Positions 46,233-56,916 of a DNA stretch of 64,000 nt are shown one piece after another. The notes beneath the pieces are model-generated. The model searched no databases. It saw only the letters and a program-made list of their open reading frames with translations, and was not told where the DNA came from. The translations under genes and the position numbers were made by a program. Source of the DNA: Gigantopelta aegis (taxonomy: Eukaryota > Mollusca > Gastropoda > Neomphalida > Peltospiridae); the NCBI RefSeq assembly GCF_016097555.1, contig NC_054706.1, positions 45,425,728 through 45,489,727 on the forward strand. The letters are read 5' to 3'. The first letter of the stretch is position 1. Every line of letters begins with the position of its first letter.

Positions 46233-46239
46233 TGACGTT

Positions 46240-46294
46240 CTCCAACCAACCTACCGAGTGTCAATACTTTCTTCTTGTTCTTAGATGCAGGCAT
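46240..46294 (-). pseudogene. Possible translation-factor-like N-terminal fragment
   Basis: ATG followed by PASKNKKKVLTLGRLVGE resembles the lysine-rich beginning of eIF4B-type proteins. It then runs straight into the head of a SINE with no donor. It may be a captured fragment or a chance frame; evidence is thin. Confidence 0.2.
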
Positions 46295-46564
46295 GTTATG
46301 ATTACATAAGGCTATTTAATGTTTGACGTAAGAGATGGTACCCAGAATAACAGTTTGATAACCAGTGGACTGATATCTATAAGACATTACGCATCATCGC
46401 GGATCAGTCAATCAAGTGACATGAATTCTTCTCAGATCATAACAGGCCAACAAGTATTTCTGAACTTTCGATGACCGACGCTTAACACATTATTTTAATG
46501 TCACTGTTCTACGTCTGAAATTATCTATTTTCCTTACCCTTGTATACATATGAGAAAAACTACC

Positions 46565-46678
46565 CATAAATAAATAAATAAGTAAATAAACAAACAAACA
46601 AACAAACAAACAAACAAACAAACAAACAAACAACACACAAAGAAACAAATAGACAATCCCCCAACACCCCCCACCCAC

Positions 46679-46714
<36 letters not shown>

Positions 46715-46752
46715 TAAATAATAAATAATAATAATAATAATAATAATAATAC
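46565..46752. repeat. (AAAC)n, poly-A and (TAA)n tracts
   Basis: (ACAA)n at 46587-46632, an A run at 46680-46709 and (TAA)n at 46722-46751. The long frames on the minus strand across them are artefacts. Confidence 0.9.
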
Positions 46753-46759
46753 CCCACCC

Positions 46760-47325
46760 AAACAAACAAGCATTCTGATAGTATTGCTAAAGCAATACAT
46801 ATCCCCTACCGGGCCCAACAAATTTTCGAATCCCCTAAAAGTTCAAAGACCAAAACTCTTAAAAACAAGTACGAACAACTAATTTTCGTACCTCCTAAAT
46901 TCAAGGACCATAACTCTGTCAACAATGGGTAGATCACCATAAAAACTTAATTTGTAACAGTACATAATAAAGCTATATACAACATTTCAGCTGAATGTCT
47001 TGAGACATTAGGGAGAAACATATATGTTGGACAGACAGACAGAAGGTCGGAGACGAAACCTATAGTCCGATCTTATGGGACTAATAAATAGGACAGAACC
47101 CCCCCCCCCCCCCCCGCTCTGTATTTTTGACCAACAATTTAATGTTTTATTTCTATGAAGTGAGAAGTCTTGTATTTTGTTTGTCAGCTACATTAACAGT
47201 AAATTTAACCTTTCCACTATTCCAAAATCCCAGATCCGTGACTGAAAATAGACATTTAAAATAAAACATAATAGGTGTTAGTTTCACAGGTAAGCCTTTC
47301 AAGTCACAGTGGAGAAAAGTATGTT
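46760..47325. other. Unassigned stretch
   Basis: No gene. A (CAGA)n-like ACAGACAGACAGAAGG lies near 47030 and a C run at 47099-47115. A sequence around 46900-47070 (TGTTGGACAGACAGACAGAA) resembles the 3' region of some LINEs but cannot be placed. Confidence 0.3.
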
Positions 47326-47329
47326 ACAG

Positions 47330-47965
47330 TTCGTTTTGATTAACGACACCACTAGAACACCTTTATTGACTACGGTATTTTGTAAATAATAAACGTCAAA
47401 ATTATTGACATCAGTACCGGGTTATTGGGGGAAGGGATGGAGGGAGGTGGGGGGGGGGGGTAGCGAAAATAGATCCTCGCGAACTGACTCATTTTCATTA
47501 AATCGCGAAAATTTGATCCCGCGAAAATAAAGTATTTTACAGTAATCATCTACTATTGGATGTCAAACATTTGATAATTCTGACATAGTCCTAAAGAAAA
47601 CCCGCTACATTTTTTTTTCAATAGCAGCAATGGATCTTTTATATGTACTTTTCCAGATGGGACAACACACACCACGGTCTTTGATATATCAGTCGTGGGG
47701 CACTGTTTGGGACGAGGAAACTAATCAGATAATGGGTCCACCAGGGCCGTAGCTAGCGGGGGGGGGGGGGGCAAGGGGGGCCCCCCGAAAGAAAATTCTC
47801 TTCTTAACTGTTTAAGGAGTTTTAAACTATTAACTACTCATTTGCCCCCCCACCCCACCCACCCCCACCCACCCACCCACCCCCCACCCCAACAAAAAAT
47901 TCTAGCTACGGCCCTGTCCACATAGACCGTTCGATCCTACGACCCAAACAATTCAGGAGAGCACT
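47330..47965 (-). mobile_element. SINE A, old copy carrying two insertions
   Basis: The minus strand has tail A (47335-47375 and 47545-47610), body (GATCTTTTATATGTAC at 47633) and a decayed head. Unrelated sequence interrupts the tail (47376-47543, with a G run at 47449), and a hairpin MITE interrupts the head region (47744-47917). Confidence 0.6.
47744..47917. mobile_element. 174-bp MITE with perfect AGGGCCGTAGCTAG TIRs
   Basis: A perfect 14-bp inverted terminal pair, AGGGCCGTAGCTAG / CTAGCTACGGCCCT, is flanked by GTCCAC on both sides. A G run follows the left TIR and C-rich CCCACCC blocks precede the right one. Confidence 0.7.
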
Positions 47966-48128
47966 CTACGCGGGGACTTAAATAGAAGCATGTATGACTT
48001 CAAGCTATAATGTATCAAATACGCAAGGCCGTTTTAACAATCTCATCGTTCTGACCACTCTTCTTCTTTTGATTTATACTGCCGATGGCCATCTTTGAAC
48101 TTACCGGAAGTCGCATTTCGTAAGAATG

Positions 48129-48213
48129 TTAAAGGCATAAGCAGTGAATTGCAAGTTTCAACCAAAAATACTGTACACGATTTTAAACGATACTGTGCCT
48201 TTAACTTAAACGC
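48129..48213. mobile_element. Mini-MITE with TTAA ends
   Basis: TTAAAGGCATAAGCAGT and ATACTGTGCCTTTAA are inverted, and the element starts and ends in the TTAA tetranucleotide, as for piggyBac/Kolobok-type targets. Only about 85 bp. Confidence 0.45.
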
Positions 48214-48564
48214 GAATATAAGACTAAAGTAGTTTGCACTTAAAGCTTGTTTAGGTTACAGAGGAGTTTTAATAAGATGAAAAAAACATACTCTTATCTA
48301 TAGACAAACTTTTAACATATGTATGCACGCACGTCGTATAATCTCAAAAACAAACTCGAGCATAATCAATAATGTCTGATACCGTACATCATTGAATAAA
48401 TATCGGTCCAACTTAATCGTATGTTACGCATTTTAATAACCCCCCCCCCCCCCCCTCTAAAATGTAATGGATTAAGTATTTTAAAGCTGCTGTTTTGAGT
48501 ATATTTGTTATTATTAGTATTTGTTTTATAGAATTGGTGAGGGGACGGAAAGCTTACTATATAT

Positions 48565-49230
48565 AAATAAATAAAGTTTTTGTTTAACGACACCACTGGA
48601 GCACATTGATTAATTAATCGTCGGCTATTGGATGTCAAACATTTTGTAATTCTGACTAGTAGTCATCAGAGAAAACCCGCTACACTTTTTTCTAAAGCAG
48701 CAAGGAATCTTTTATATGCACTTTCCCACAGACAGGAAAACGCACACCACGGCCTTTATCCAGTTGTGGTGCACTGGTTCTATATAAATAAGACCGGCCT
48801 CGGTGGCGTCGTGGCAGGCCATCGGTCTACAGGCTGGTAGGTACTGGGTTCGGATCCCAGTCGAGGCATGGGATTTTTAATCCAGATACCGACTCCAAAC
48901 CCTGAGTGACTGCTCCGCAAGGCTCAATGGGTAGGTGTAAACCACTTGCACCGACCAGTGATCCATAACTGGTTCAACAAAGGCCATGGTTTGTGCTATC
49001 CTGCCTGTGGGAAGCGCAAACAAAAGATCCCTTGCTGCTAATCGGAAGAGTAGCCCATGTAGTGGCGACAGCGGTTTTCCCTCTCAAAATCTGTGTGGTC
49101 CTGAACCATATGTCTGACGCCATATAACCGTAAATAAAATGTGTTGAGTGCGTCGTTAAATAAAACATTTCTTTCTTTATCCAGTTGTGGTGCACTGGTT
49201 CTATATAAATAAAGACAAAATATGTCTTGT
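48565..49230 (-). mobile_element. SINE A split by SINE B
   Basis: Minus-strand SINE A pieces: tail A (48577-48660), body (AATCTTTTATATGCACTTTC) and TGGTGCACTGG. The SINE B at 48792-49174 interrupts it. Confidence 0.75.
48792..49174 (+). mobile_element. SINE B, full length, 38-bp target duplication
   Basis: Complete head (GACCGGCCTCGGTGGCGTCG), body and tail B ending AAATAAAACATTTCTTT. The flanking 38 bp, from CTTTATCCAGTTGTGGTGCA to TCTATATAAATAA, are identical on both sides (48754-48791 and 49175-49212). This is unusually long for a target duplication and points to recent insertion. Confidence 0.9.
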
Positions 49231-49329
49231 GTCCTCCACTAGAGATTGTGTCCTCCACTAGAGTTTGAGTCCCCACTCCAGATATCAATCCTACGGGCCT
49301 ATAGATCTTTCATATTAATTTCCTTTAAA

Positions 49330-49600
49330 GGTACTGTTCCGAAATTGCTGCAATTGGTAAAATGTCGCCACCTAACAGAGACGTTTTAACGATTGTAATT
49401 ACATATAAAATATTTGTTTTTGTATAAAATATTAATAGCTGTATGTTAAATATGTTTCTGGTCGTCTTAGTGTTTGTATTAGGTAAAACTTAGTTTTATT
49501 TGCTAATATATATTTTTTCATACATTCAGAAATATCGAGAGAGCAATCTAATTTGAGCTACTTCCAAATATTAGAATGATAGGAAACACATTAAATATAA
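49330..49600. other. Unassigned AT-rich stretch
   Basis: No gene or repeat recognised. Confidence 0.35.
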
Positions 49601-49676
49601 ATGTTTGACATCCAATACACGATGGTGAAACAATAGGTGTGCTCCAGACTCCAGTAATATCGTGAAACAAAACAAA
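49600..49676 (+). mobile_element. SINE A tail fragment
   Basis: AAATGTTTGACATCCAATAC and a diverged GTGCTCCAGACTCCAGTAAT then CGTGAAACAAAACAAACG match tail A. Confidence 0.55.
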
Positions 49677-49839
49677 CGTTAACACTAATATTCTAAACAA
49701 GAAAATACAATTAATTTATAATACTAGTCGTAACAAAACGTTATTAGTTGGAAACATTCTAACAATGGAGCGAACTCAGGACAGCTTCTTTAGTCATGCT
49801 ATCATTATCCATTTTAACACCGAGAAGCGGGGCGCAATT

Positions 49840-49995
<156 letters not shown>

Positions 49996-50044
49996 ATAAA
50001 TAAACAATATTTAAAACATTACGACAGACTCGCCCGGTATTAGA

Positions 50045-51185
50045 GGCAACACACATATTTATTAAAACTGTCGGTGTGTTTGTGTTTTGCTTTAGTAAAT
50101 AATGTTATGGTGAGTGGAGATTGGAGCTTTAATCAGTGTATGAAAACTAGGTGGGATTTTAGACACTAAATCAAGAGAGAAATATGTGGCTTTTTCTGAA
50201 AATAGACTAAAAGGAGAACACAATCCAAAAATCAAACCACTCAGGCTTTGGACACTCCAGACAAAAATATTTTATTTGAAATCGATATTATCATAAATTA
50301 TTTATGCAAATTTTTGAGCAATTATGAAACATATATAATGAATTACCTTTCTGAACATCCTGTAAATGGAGAAAACCACTGTATAATCCAAGCAAAACAC
50401 AAGCAATATCTTAAAAGTAAGAACTTTTCGTCTACGTTTAACGCTGGCAGAACGAATTCATAGTTAATAGACGTATTAATATCTGTATAAAGTACTTAAC
50501 GGCGGGACGGTTACCGATTCACATTTCTCACGATATACAAAACGTTTATATTGCGTAAAGTCGAAACGCATTTCAAACTACACACATCAATCATTAATTA
50601 GATCTGTCATACGCGAATAACCGATATCTTTTTTTCTTCTCTATAGAAATTTTCCACGTTTTAGCAATCGTTGTCTGCACGTTATACTAGTATATTTTAT
50701 GTTGTTTGTTTGGATCAGTATAAAGAGGTGTCGTTTTCAGTATTGACAATTACAAAAGAGGTGATTCCATTATGTGCGTTAAATGGCAAATCGCGGCGTG
50801 TAGTGATGTGTGCAGACGACAAAATAAATGTAGCGTGGTCCCGTTTACGGTGGTAATTCTGTAAGTCTACACGACCATAATCGGTCCACGCTTAGTCCTA
50901 ATTCAAGGGGCTGGTCATGGGTGTCCTACTCACTAAGTTCTTTACTTTAGAAGACCACTTGGACGTCACAAATTTGTCTAACCGAATTGCGCGTGTGTAA
51001 ACCACCAAAATACTGTTCAAGTCCGATTTCCATAAACAAATTTCTGTAACTGACATGCATCGACACAGACATTCTGCAAAGTTGAACAGGGCTGAGTTCA
51101 GCCAGATAAAGCAGGAAAACGTTTGATAGACTAGTTTAGGCATTTCGTGTTAAACCAAATGACCGATTAAGGAATCAGACAAATT
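50045..51185. other. Unassigned stretch
   Basis: No exon with supporting splice signals and family resemblance was recognised in 1.1 kb. Confidence 0.35.
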
Positions 51186-51189
51186 GTTC

Positions 51190-51360
51190 GCAAACGTTAG
51201 CATCAGTCGTTTTTGTTAAACGTACAACAGCCCCAAGTTCATCCAGCGAACGTTTCGCTATTGTTCGCGAACTATTTGATTGGTTCCCGACGTTGCCATT
51301 TGGTTTACCGTGAATGGTATAAACCAGTCTAGCGGACGTTTATGTGCTCGGCTTGGCTGA
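51190..51360 (-). repeat. Dispersed repeat shared with 1244-1378
   Basis: Reverse-complementary relative of 1244-1378: CCAGTCTAGCGGACGTTTA, TTTGATTGGTTC, GTTCGCGAAC and CAACAGCCCCAAGTTCA blocks are in the opposite orientation. Confidence 0.45.
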
Positions 51361-51549
51361 ACTCGGCTCAGGCCTACATTCAGGCAGCCGGTTATTATTA
51401 TTTATTTGTTTTTGCAAAACGTTTGCAAACTATTTTGACTGATTCCTGAAGACTAGCGAGCGTCTGCGACAAACGGCTTGCTTAACTTATTCCTAGTTCC
51501 AACCTCCCCGTTCCGTCGTCAATAACACGCAGACCGTCTGTGAATATGT

Positions 51550-51552
<3 letters not shown>

Positions 51553-51627
<75 letters not shown>
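51553..51627. repeat. (TA)n microsatellite
   Basis: About 37 uninterrupted TA units. Confidence 0.95.
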
Positions 51628-51630
<3 letters not shown>

Positions 51631-51639
51631 TCAGTCTAC

Positions 51640-51905
51640 GTCAGTCAACACATTTTATTTACGGTTATATGGCGTCGGACATATGGTTAAGGACCACACA
51701 GATATTAAGAGAGGAAACCCACTGTCGCCATTTCATGGGCTATTCTTTTCGATTAGCAGCAAGGGATCTTTCATATATACCATCCACAGACAGGATAGTA
51801 CATACCACGGCCTTTGTTACACCAGTTGTGGAGCACCTGCTGGAACGAGAAATAGCCCAATCATTAGCTATTGGATGTCCAACATCTGATAATTCTGATA
51901 GTGAT
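51640..51905 (-). mobile_element. SINE A with tail B, joined to a tail A fragment
   Basis: Tail B (ACGGTTATATGGCGTCGGAC), the body and part of the head are on the minus strand. The head is replaced at about 51862 by a tail A piece (CATTAGCTATTGGATGTCCA), a rearranged junction. Confidence 0.75.
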
Positions 51906-51944
51906 TTTTATGGAAACCATACTTAAGAGTAGTTTTAAAGTTAG

Positions 51945-52262
51945 TTTGTTTAGTTTAATACCACTAGAACATGACGATTTATTAATCATTAGCTACGGAA
52001 TGTCAACTACATGTATTTGATAATTCCAATAGTTTTCAGAGGAAAACCGCAACATTTTATTTATTAGCAGAAATGGATATTTTACATACACATTCTCAGA
52101 CAGGGCAGCACATACCATGGCTTTGATATACCAGTCATAGGGCCCTGGTTGGGACGGGGGGGGGGGGGGGCACTCAGAGAATGGATCCACTGACAATGTT
52201 CGAACCTACGACCTAAACACTTCAAGGTGAGCGCTCTACCCACTGAACTAAATCTCGCGCTA
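51945..52262 (-). mobile_element. SINE A, old copy
   Basis: Tail A (AATACCACTAGAACATGACG; GGAATGTCAACT), body and a decayed head with AGCGCTCTACCCACTGAACT are on the minus strand. A G run (52156-52171) has expanded in the head. Confidence 0.65.
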
Positions 52263-52480
52263 CTACCAGTAGTGTAGAGTCGAGTGACATGTAGTGATCG
52301 ATCGATCATCTGTTTGCGTTAACCGATCGATGACTGATTAATAATACATTAAAGTGTACGTTGTGCTATGGGGTACCAAACCTTTTTGCTACGGGTTGAA
52401 GGTGTAGGGCTAGTGACTTTGTACATCAAAACACGTTTTGAACTTGGACAAAATACTTTCGTACCGAGCGTGTGGCTATA

Positions 52481-52911
52481 GGTAGTACTAAACCAAATAA
52501 CTTCCGGCTGGGTCAAAGCTGGAGATGCACCGAACTTTTGATAGAGAAGTGAACACCACAAGTCCTGTGATTGGTGTGTTGGTTGTAAAAAAAAAAAATC
52601 ATCTGGGCAAAAAATGTATGCAATTTGATTTCATCAAGTATCACTGTATCAAGTAGCCTTGTGCTTGAAGCATGTATGGAGTACCTGTAGAAAAAAGTAC
52701 TCGAATTTAATGCAGAACTAGGGTAGTCATAGACGCTACCCGTTATCTCAGAAATGAGCAGCTTGACCCCCATTTTTTTCTGATTCACTTTAAGGGTGGT
52801 AGTATTTATATCCGTGGCGTTTATGTCAACTGATACGCTGCAGGTAGAAGTTTTAGCCACATAATATGTTACTATTGTCGTTTATGGGATTTGATTTGGT
52901 AGTACACACCC
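52481..52911 (+). mobile_element. TIR element family 1, copy 3
   Basis: 431 bp with the same termini as the other two copies (GGTAGTACTAAACCAAATAA; TTTGGTAGTACACACCC). It is diverged by small deletions, for example loss of GTGAGGGGT near 52793. Confidence 0.75.
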
Positions 52912-52967
52912 AGTACACATTCTTAACTATAGTTAATCTGGCTTTCAATTTTTGTGGAAGTCTCGGT

Positions 52968-53047
52968 GACCGAGCGGTTACGGTCGCAAACTGTCAAATG
53001 CTATAATATGTGAGTTTGTGTAGTAGGGTTGAATCCCGCCAATTGAC
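52968..53047 (+). other. tRNA-like sequence (probable SINE relic)
   Basis: TGACCGAGCGGTTACGGTCG resembles a leucine/serine-type A box and GGGTTGAATCCC a B box, at tRNA-like spacing. No acceptor stem or anticodon arm pairs properly, so it is not called a tRNA gene. Confidence 0.35.
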
Positions 53048-53049
53048 AC

Positions 53050-53510
53050 TTTGTTTTTTAAAATATTACATATTTGTAGTAATATTCCTTACTTAGCATT
53101 ATCATTAGTGCACCAAGAACCACGAACTAATCACATGCAGATAATTCTAAATCTGTGTCTGTAAAGCCTCTTATGGACTGGATGCGGCGCGTGCGTGCGG
53201 CCCGATTGTTGCATCTGCGGCTTGCGTTTTGGGAATACTATCACATACGATTATTTCATTGCGGATGGCCGCATGCGTTTTGCAGACGCGTGTATCACAA
53301 GCATCCAATCTGGACGACACCATTGAAACTAATGTATTTCGTTGTTTGTTTTGTTTTGTTTTTCAGCCGGACACCATTTTTCTTACTGGTTGTCATCGTT
53401 CGTACTGGAATGTCGTGAAACTTTGAGTCGTTTTAAAGTGAGAGTCATTCGTCTGCTACTATTGCAAAAATGTTTCAGTCAAATAGATATTTTTTTTAGC
53501 ATTTAATATT
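53050..53510. other. Unassigned stretch
   Basis: A GC-richer patch near 53175-53320 contains GGATGCGGCG and GCGGATGGCCGCATGCG motifs. No family is recognised. Confidence 0.35.
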
Positions 53511-53686
53511 ATATACTCTTCAAAAGAAGAAACGCAAAACCACATTGTCGTAACATTTGGAGAATTGATTTAATTATTGAATGGTGAGTCCGATAATTAC
53601 CAAATGTTGCAGGATTGTTCACAATTCACTCTAGTCCATTGTGAGTAAGTGATAGGACACACCACCAAGGTCAAGGTCATCTGGAG

Positions 53687-54694
53687 TCAATACCGGGTGT
53701 GGCCTCCGCGGGTGTTGACAACTGCCTGGCACCGCCTGCCCATTGAAGCAACCAGAGTACGGATGACGTCCCGGGGGATGGTGGCCCACTCGGCCTGCAA
53801 GGCTGCTGCCAGCTCGGGCAGGGTCTGGGGCTGTGGTTGTCGCTGTCGGAGGCGTCGGTCCAACTCGTCCCATAGATGCTCAATTGGGTTCAAATCCGGT
53901 GATATCGATGGCCAAGGAAGGACATTAATGTTATTGTTCTGTAGGAAAGCCGTTGTGAGACGTGCTGTGTGAGGCCTGGCGTTGTCATGTTGGAACACTG
54001 CGTTGGCGTTGGCCATAACTGGAACGATGTGTGGCCGGAGGATCTGGTCAATGTAGCCCTGTGCATTCAGGTTGCCCTGCACGTGGACCAGGTCAGTTCT
54101 GCCAGTGTGTGAGATGGCTGCCCACACCATGACACTACCCCCGCCGAATCTGTCCACTTCCTGCACGCAGTTTGCCGCATAACGTTCACCACGACGCCTA
54201 TACACGCGACATCTTCCATCATGACGTCGGAGCAGAAATCGGGACTCATCACTGAACCACACCTGTCTCCATCGCAGTTGAGGCCATTGTCGATGAATCT
54301 GGCACCACTGCAGTCGGAGTCGACGGTGTTGTGGTGTTAAGATGACACCTCGAACTGGACGTCTGGCACGAATTCCTACCTCACGTAGGCGGTTCCGTAT
54401 TGTCTGGTCGGATATCCTGCGCAAACCTGGTATTGCTGCGGTTGTGGAGGTGGCAGTAGTCAATCGTTCCCGAAGGTGGCGTACCCGGATGTAGCAGTCC
54501 TGCCCGGGGGTAGTGACCCGTGGTCGACCGGATCTAGGGAGGTCACGTGTTGATCCATGTTGCTGGTAACGGTCCCACAGTCTGGAGATGGTGCTTGGGG
54601 ACACATGGAATGCCCTGGCAACGGCCGTTCTGGATTCGCCTGCGTCTAGTCGGCCGATGGCATTGTTTCTCTGCGGTTCACTGAGACGTGGCAT
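53687..54694 (-). CDS. Tc1/mariner transposase, DD34E
   Basis: 335 residues from the ATG at 54694, uninterrupted, the normal length for Tc1 transposases. Residues 1-50 form the first helix-turn-helix (LSEPQRNNAIGRLDAGES, VSPSTISRLW). A GRPR AT-hook lies at 56-59 and a second helix-turn-helix (ISDQTIRNRLREVGI) around 94-108. The catalytic triad is D149 (WFSDESRF), D237 (QHDNARPH) and E272 (SPDLNPIEHLW) with 34 residues between the last two. A GGGSVMVW glycine box lies at 184-191. It would bind the TIRs and cut and paste the element at TA sites in the nucleus. A TATAAAAG lies at 54752-54759, so the upstream in-frame ATG at 54745 is probably before the transcription start. All key residues are present, so activity is possible. 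Confidence 0.95.
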   Translation of the reverse strand: MPRLSEPQRNNAIGRLDAGESRTAVARAFHVSPSTISRLWDRYQQHGSTRDLPRSGRPRVTTPGQDCYIRVRHLRERLTTATSTTAAIPGLRRISDQTIRNRLREVGIRARRPVRGVILTPQHRRLRLQWCQIHRQWPQLRWRQVWFSDESRFLLRRHDGRCRVYRRRGERYAANCVQEVDRFGGGSVMVWAAISHTGRTDLVHVQGNLNAQGYIDQILRPHIVPVMANANAVFQHDNARPHTARLTTAFLQNNNINVLPWPSISPDLNPIEHLWDELDRRLRQRQPQPQTLPELAAALQAEWATIPRDVIRTLVASMGRRCQAVVNTRGGHTRY

Positions 54695-54751
54695 GTCCTG
54701 GATTGTCAACTGTCGGCCAGATACAGAGGCCAGGCAAGCGAACACCCTGCA

Positions 54752-54759
54752 CTTTTATA
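54752..54759 (-). promoter_or_regulatory. TATA box of the Tc1 transposase
   Basis: TATAAAAG on the minus strand, about 58 bp upstream of the chosen start codon, the only such motif just ahead of the ORF. Confidence 0.4.
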
Positions 54760-55307
54760 CTGTCGGTGTTCATGTTGCACGTGCAGACAACGCACGTGCA
54801 GTGGTGACATGGTTTGCACGTCGCTGCGTTTTTGCGAATATTCACATTTTGGAACTTTATTGTACAGTAGCTGCGTTTTATCGAATGTAACCGTGGGAAT
54901 GTGTTTGGGACATGGAATGACCTTATATTCACAAAGCATGAACCGGTAGGAAACATAAAACTCGGAGTTATAACCCATTTGTACCCTTTCGCGTTTCTTT
55001 TTTTGAAGAGTATATATTGAATTAAGAATATTAGTGTGTCTGTATACTACATGTATATGTGTGTGTTGTTCTGATGATATGAAGTCCACTTGAAGTCCTT
55101 GCGATGCATTATCGAACCTTCTCAGTAGACTCATTTTCTTTGAGAGGGCGAAGATATTAACAGGCGTGACAATTAACATTTAATTGTTATCTATGAATAG
55201 ATGCTCAACGAGTTATTCCACCATTCATCCCCTACGGTACAATGCAAGTGGTCACCGTTTTTACAAAGCGACATTGATTTTGCCTGATATTCATTGACAG
55301 AGTGAGA

Positions 55308-55493
55308 AGTTTGTTTTGTTTAACAACATCACTAGACCACATTGATTTATTAATCATCAGCTATTGGATGTCAAATATTAAACTGGTAATTCTCTGGAAT
55401 GAGAAATGGCCCAATTGGCCCATTGACGGGGATCGATCCCAGACTGACCGCGCAACAAGCGAGCGCTTTACCACTGGGCTACGTCCCGCCCCT
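55308..55493 (-). mobile_element. SINE A, internally deleted
   Basis: The minus strand has an intact head (GGGGCGGGACGTAGCCCAGT) joined, with loss of most of the body, to tail A (CCAATAGCTGATGATTAATA). Confidence 0.75.
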
Positions 55494-55594
55494 TTGAAAA
55501 CTAGATGCAATTTTCTGCCCTCTACAAGTAAAATTCATCTCAGCTTTAAGATTTACTACCAATAATATTTTTTATTCAGAATTATTGGGGAGCT

Positions 55595-55692
55595 AGATTC
55601 CCCCCCCCCCCCACACACACACACATACACACTGCTCCGCCGTGTCTGAAATGTGGTTACAGCTAGCTACCCCCCCCCCCCCCCGCCCCCCG
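55595..55692. repeat. Paired poly-C tracts
   Basis: GCTAGATTCCCCC and GCTAGCTACCCCC each introduce a C run, about 70 bp apart, possibly an imperfect duplication. Confidence 0.6.
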
Positions 55693-55699
55693 CCTTACT

Positions 55700-56305
55700 A
55701 CCCCTGGCTCAGTCTGACCTACTTGAATTAATATGGTTCAGTTCAGTATTTCACTGCTGACCACCGACACAAGTGAAATAAGATCGAATGCATGCGCAAT
55801 AAACGACATTTGTTCGTGGAAAGGCGGCCCAGTCAATTGATATTGATCCATTTCACATTCCATAGTCCGGGATATAACGGAAGGTCGATAAGCTATCGAC
55901 AATCACTTATTGCAGTTGTCGATTAAATCTCGGGTAATATATAGCTAACCCAGACTGGCACCCGAGACTCTCACTAAAACTATATTGTATATATACGGTA
56001 AATGTTTTTAAAACTCTTTGGGCCGGATTTACAAAGCCTGTGCTTTTCTCTTATACGCGTGCAACTAAAACGTAGTATTACACATATCTATAAAATACAT
56101 AGATCTACAGAAGTCATAAAAGTGATATTCGGTGAAAAGACATATTTTCACTGTATTTTAGTTACAGTGAAAAATATAGAAATCATATTTATCTTTTTGT
56201 GAACAAATTCATGATTCAATTATCTCCCTTGGAAATTATTACGTTTTAATTATTGAGGATAGTGTCGCTTCTTCGTCTTTTAGTTTGATGATTATCAATG
56301 CATCT
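55700..56305. other. Unassigned stretch
   Basis: No gene. A GTCGATAAGCTATCGAC dyad (near 55886-55902) is followed by GTTGTCGATTA at 55915. Confidence 0.35.
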
Positions 56306-56574
56306 GGCCCCGTGCTTATAAACCCAAAAGTCTAGACTTTAATAAAGTTCAGACTTTAACGTCATGGCAACGCCATTCAAATAGCATTACGTTAAAGTCT
56401 GGACTTTTTTAAAGTCTAGACTTTAAGTTTTATAAGCACGGGCCCTGGCCCCGTGCTTATAAACCTTAAAGTCAAGACTTTAATAAAGTCAAGACTTTAA
56501 CGTCATGGCAAAGCATTACGTTAAAGTCTGGACTTTATTAAAGTCTAGACTTTAAGGTTTATAAGCACGGGCCC
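56306..56574. mobile_element. Two tandem hairpin MITEs
   Basis: 56306-56445 and 56447-56574 are each almost fully palindromic, with GGCCCCGTGCTTATAAAC at one end and TTATAAGCACGGGCCC at the other. Repeated AAAGTCTAGACTTTA/TAAAGTC motifs form the arms around a GTCATGGCAA centre. They lie head to tail with one base between them. Confidence 0.8.
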
Positions 56575-56586
56575 AGATCATATTTG

Positions 56587-56905
56587 GGGGCGGGACGTAG
56601 CCCAGTGGTAAAGCGTTCGCTTGGTGCGCGGTCGGTTTGGGATCGATCCCCGTCGGTGGGCCCATTGGGCTATTTCTCGCTCCAGCCAGTGCACCGCGAT
56701 TGGTAGATCAAAGGCCGTGGTATGTGTTATCCTGTCTGTGGGATAGTGCATATAAAAGATCCCTTGCTGCTAATTGAAAACAGTAGCCCATGAAGTGGCG
56801 ACAGCGGGTTTCCTCTCAATATCTGTGTGGTCCTTAACCATATGTCCGACGCCATATAACCGTAAATAAAATGTGTTGAGTGCGTCGTTGAATAAAACAT
56901 TTCCT
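56587..56905 (+). mobile_element. SINE A head with tail B, recent
   Basis: Complete head (GGGCGGGACGTAGCCCAGTG; box B region GGGATCGATCCCCGTCGG), body and tail B, flanked by a perfect 11-bp duplication GATCATATTTG (56576-56586 and 56906-56916). The 5' flank overlaps the end of the hairpin MITE pair. Confidence 0.9.
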
Positions 56906-56916
56906 GATCATATTTG

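Larger units (their letters stand above)
53514..55013 (-). mobile_element. Complete Tc1-type transposon
   Basis: About 1.5 kb with TIRs beginning ACTCTTCAAAAGAAGAAACG (left) and, in inverse, ACTCTTCAAAAAAAGAAACG (right), one mismatch in about 21 bp, each next to TA. It contains one intact transposase gene. Its GC content is far above its surroundings, as expected for a recently arrived element. Confidence 0.9.

Noticed and set aside
46490..46821. Minus-strand frames rich in Phe, Ile and Cys-Leu-Phe-Val
   Set aside because: Translations of poly-A, (TAA)n and (AAAC)n simple repeats.
52968..53047. Leucine/serine-like tRNA gene
   Set aside because: Box A/B-like sequences are present, but the acceptor and anticodon arms do not pair.
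53649..53972. Plus-strand open frames across the Tc1 element
   Set aside because: They are shadows of the GC-rich transposase gene on the other strand.
54694..54745. Upstream in-frame ATG of the Tc1 transposase (17 extra residues)
   Set aside because: It lies within about 10 bp of the TATA box, so probably upstream of transcription start. The conserved protein begins at the ATG at 54694.
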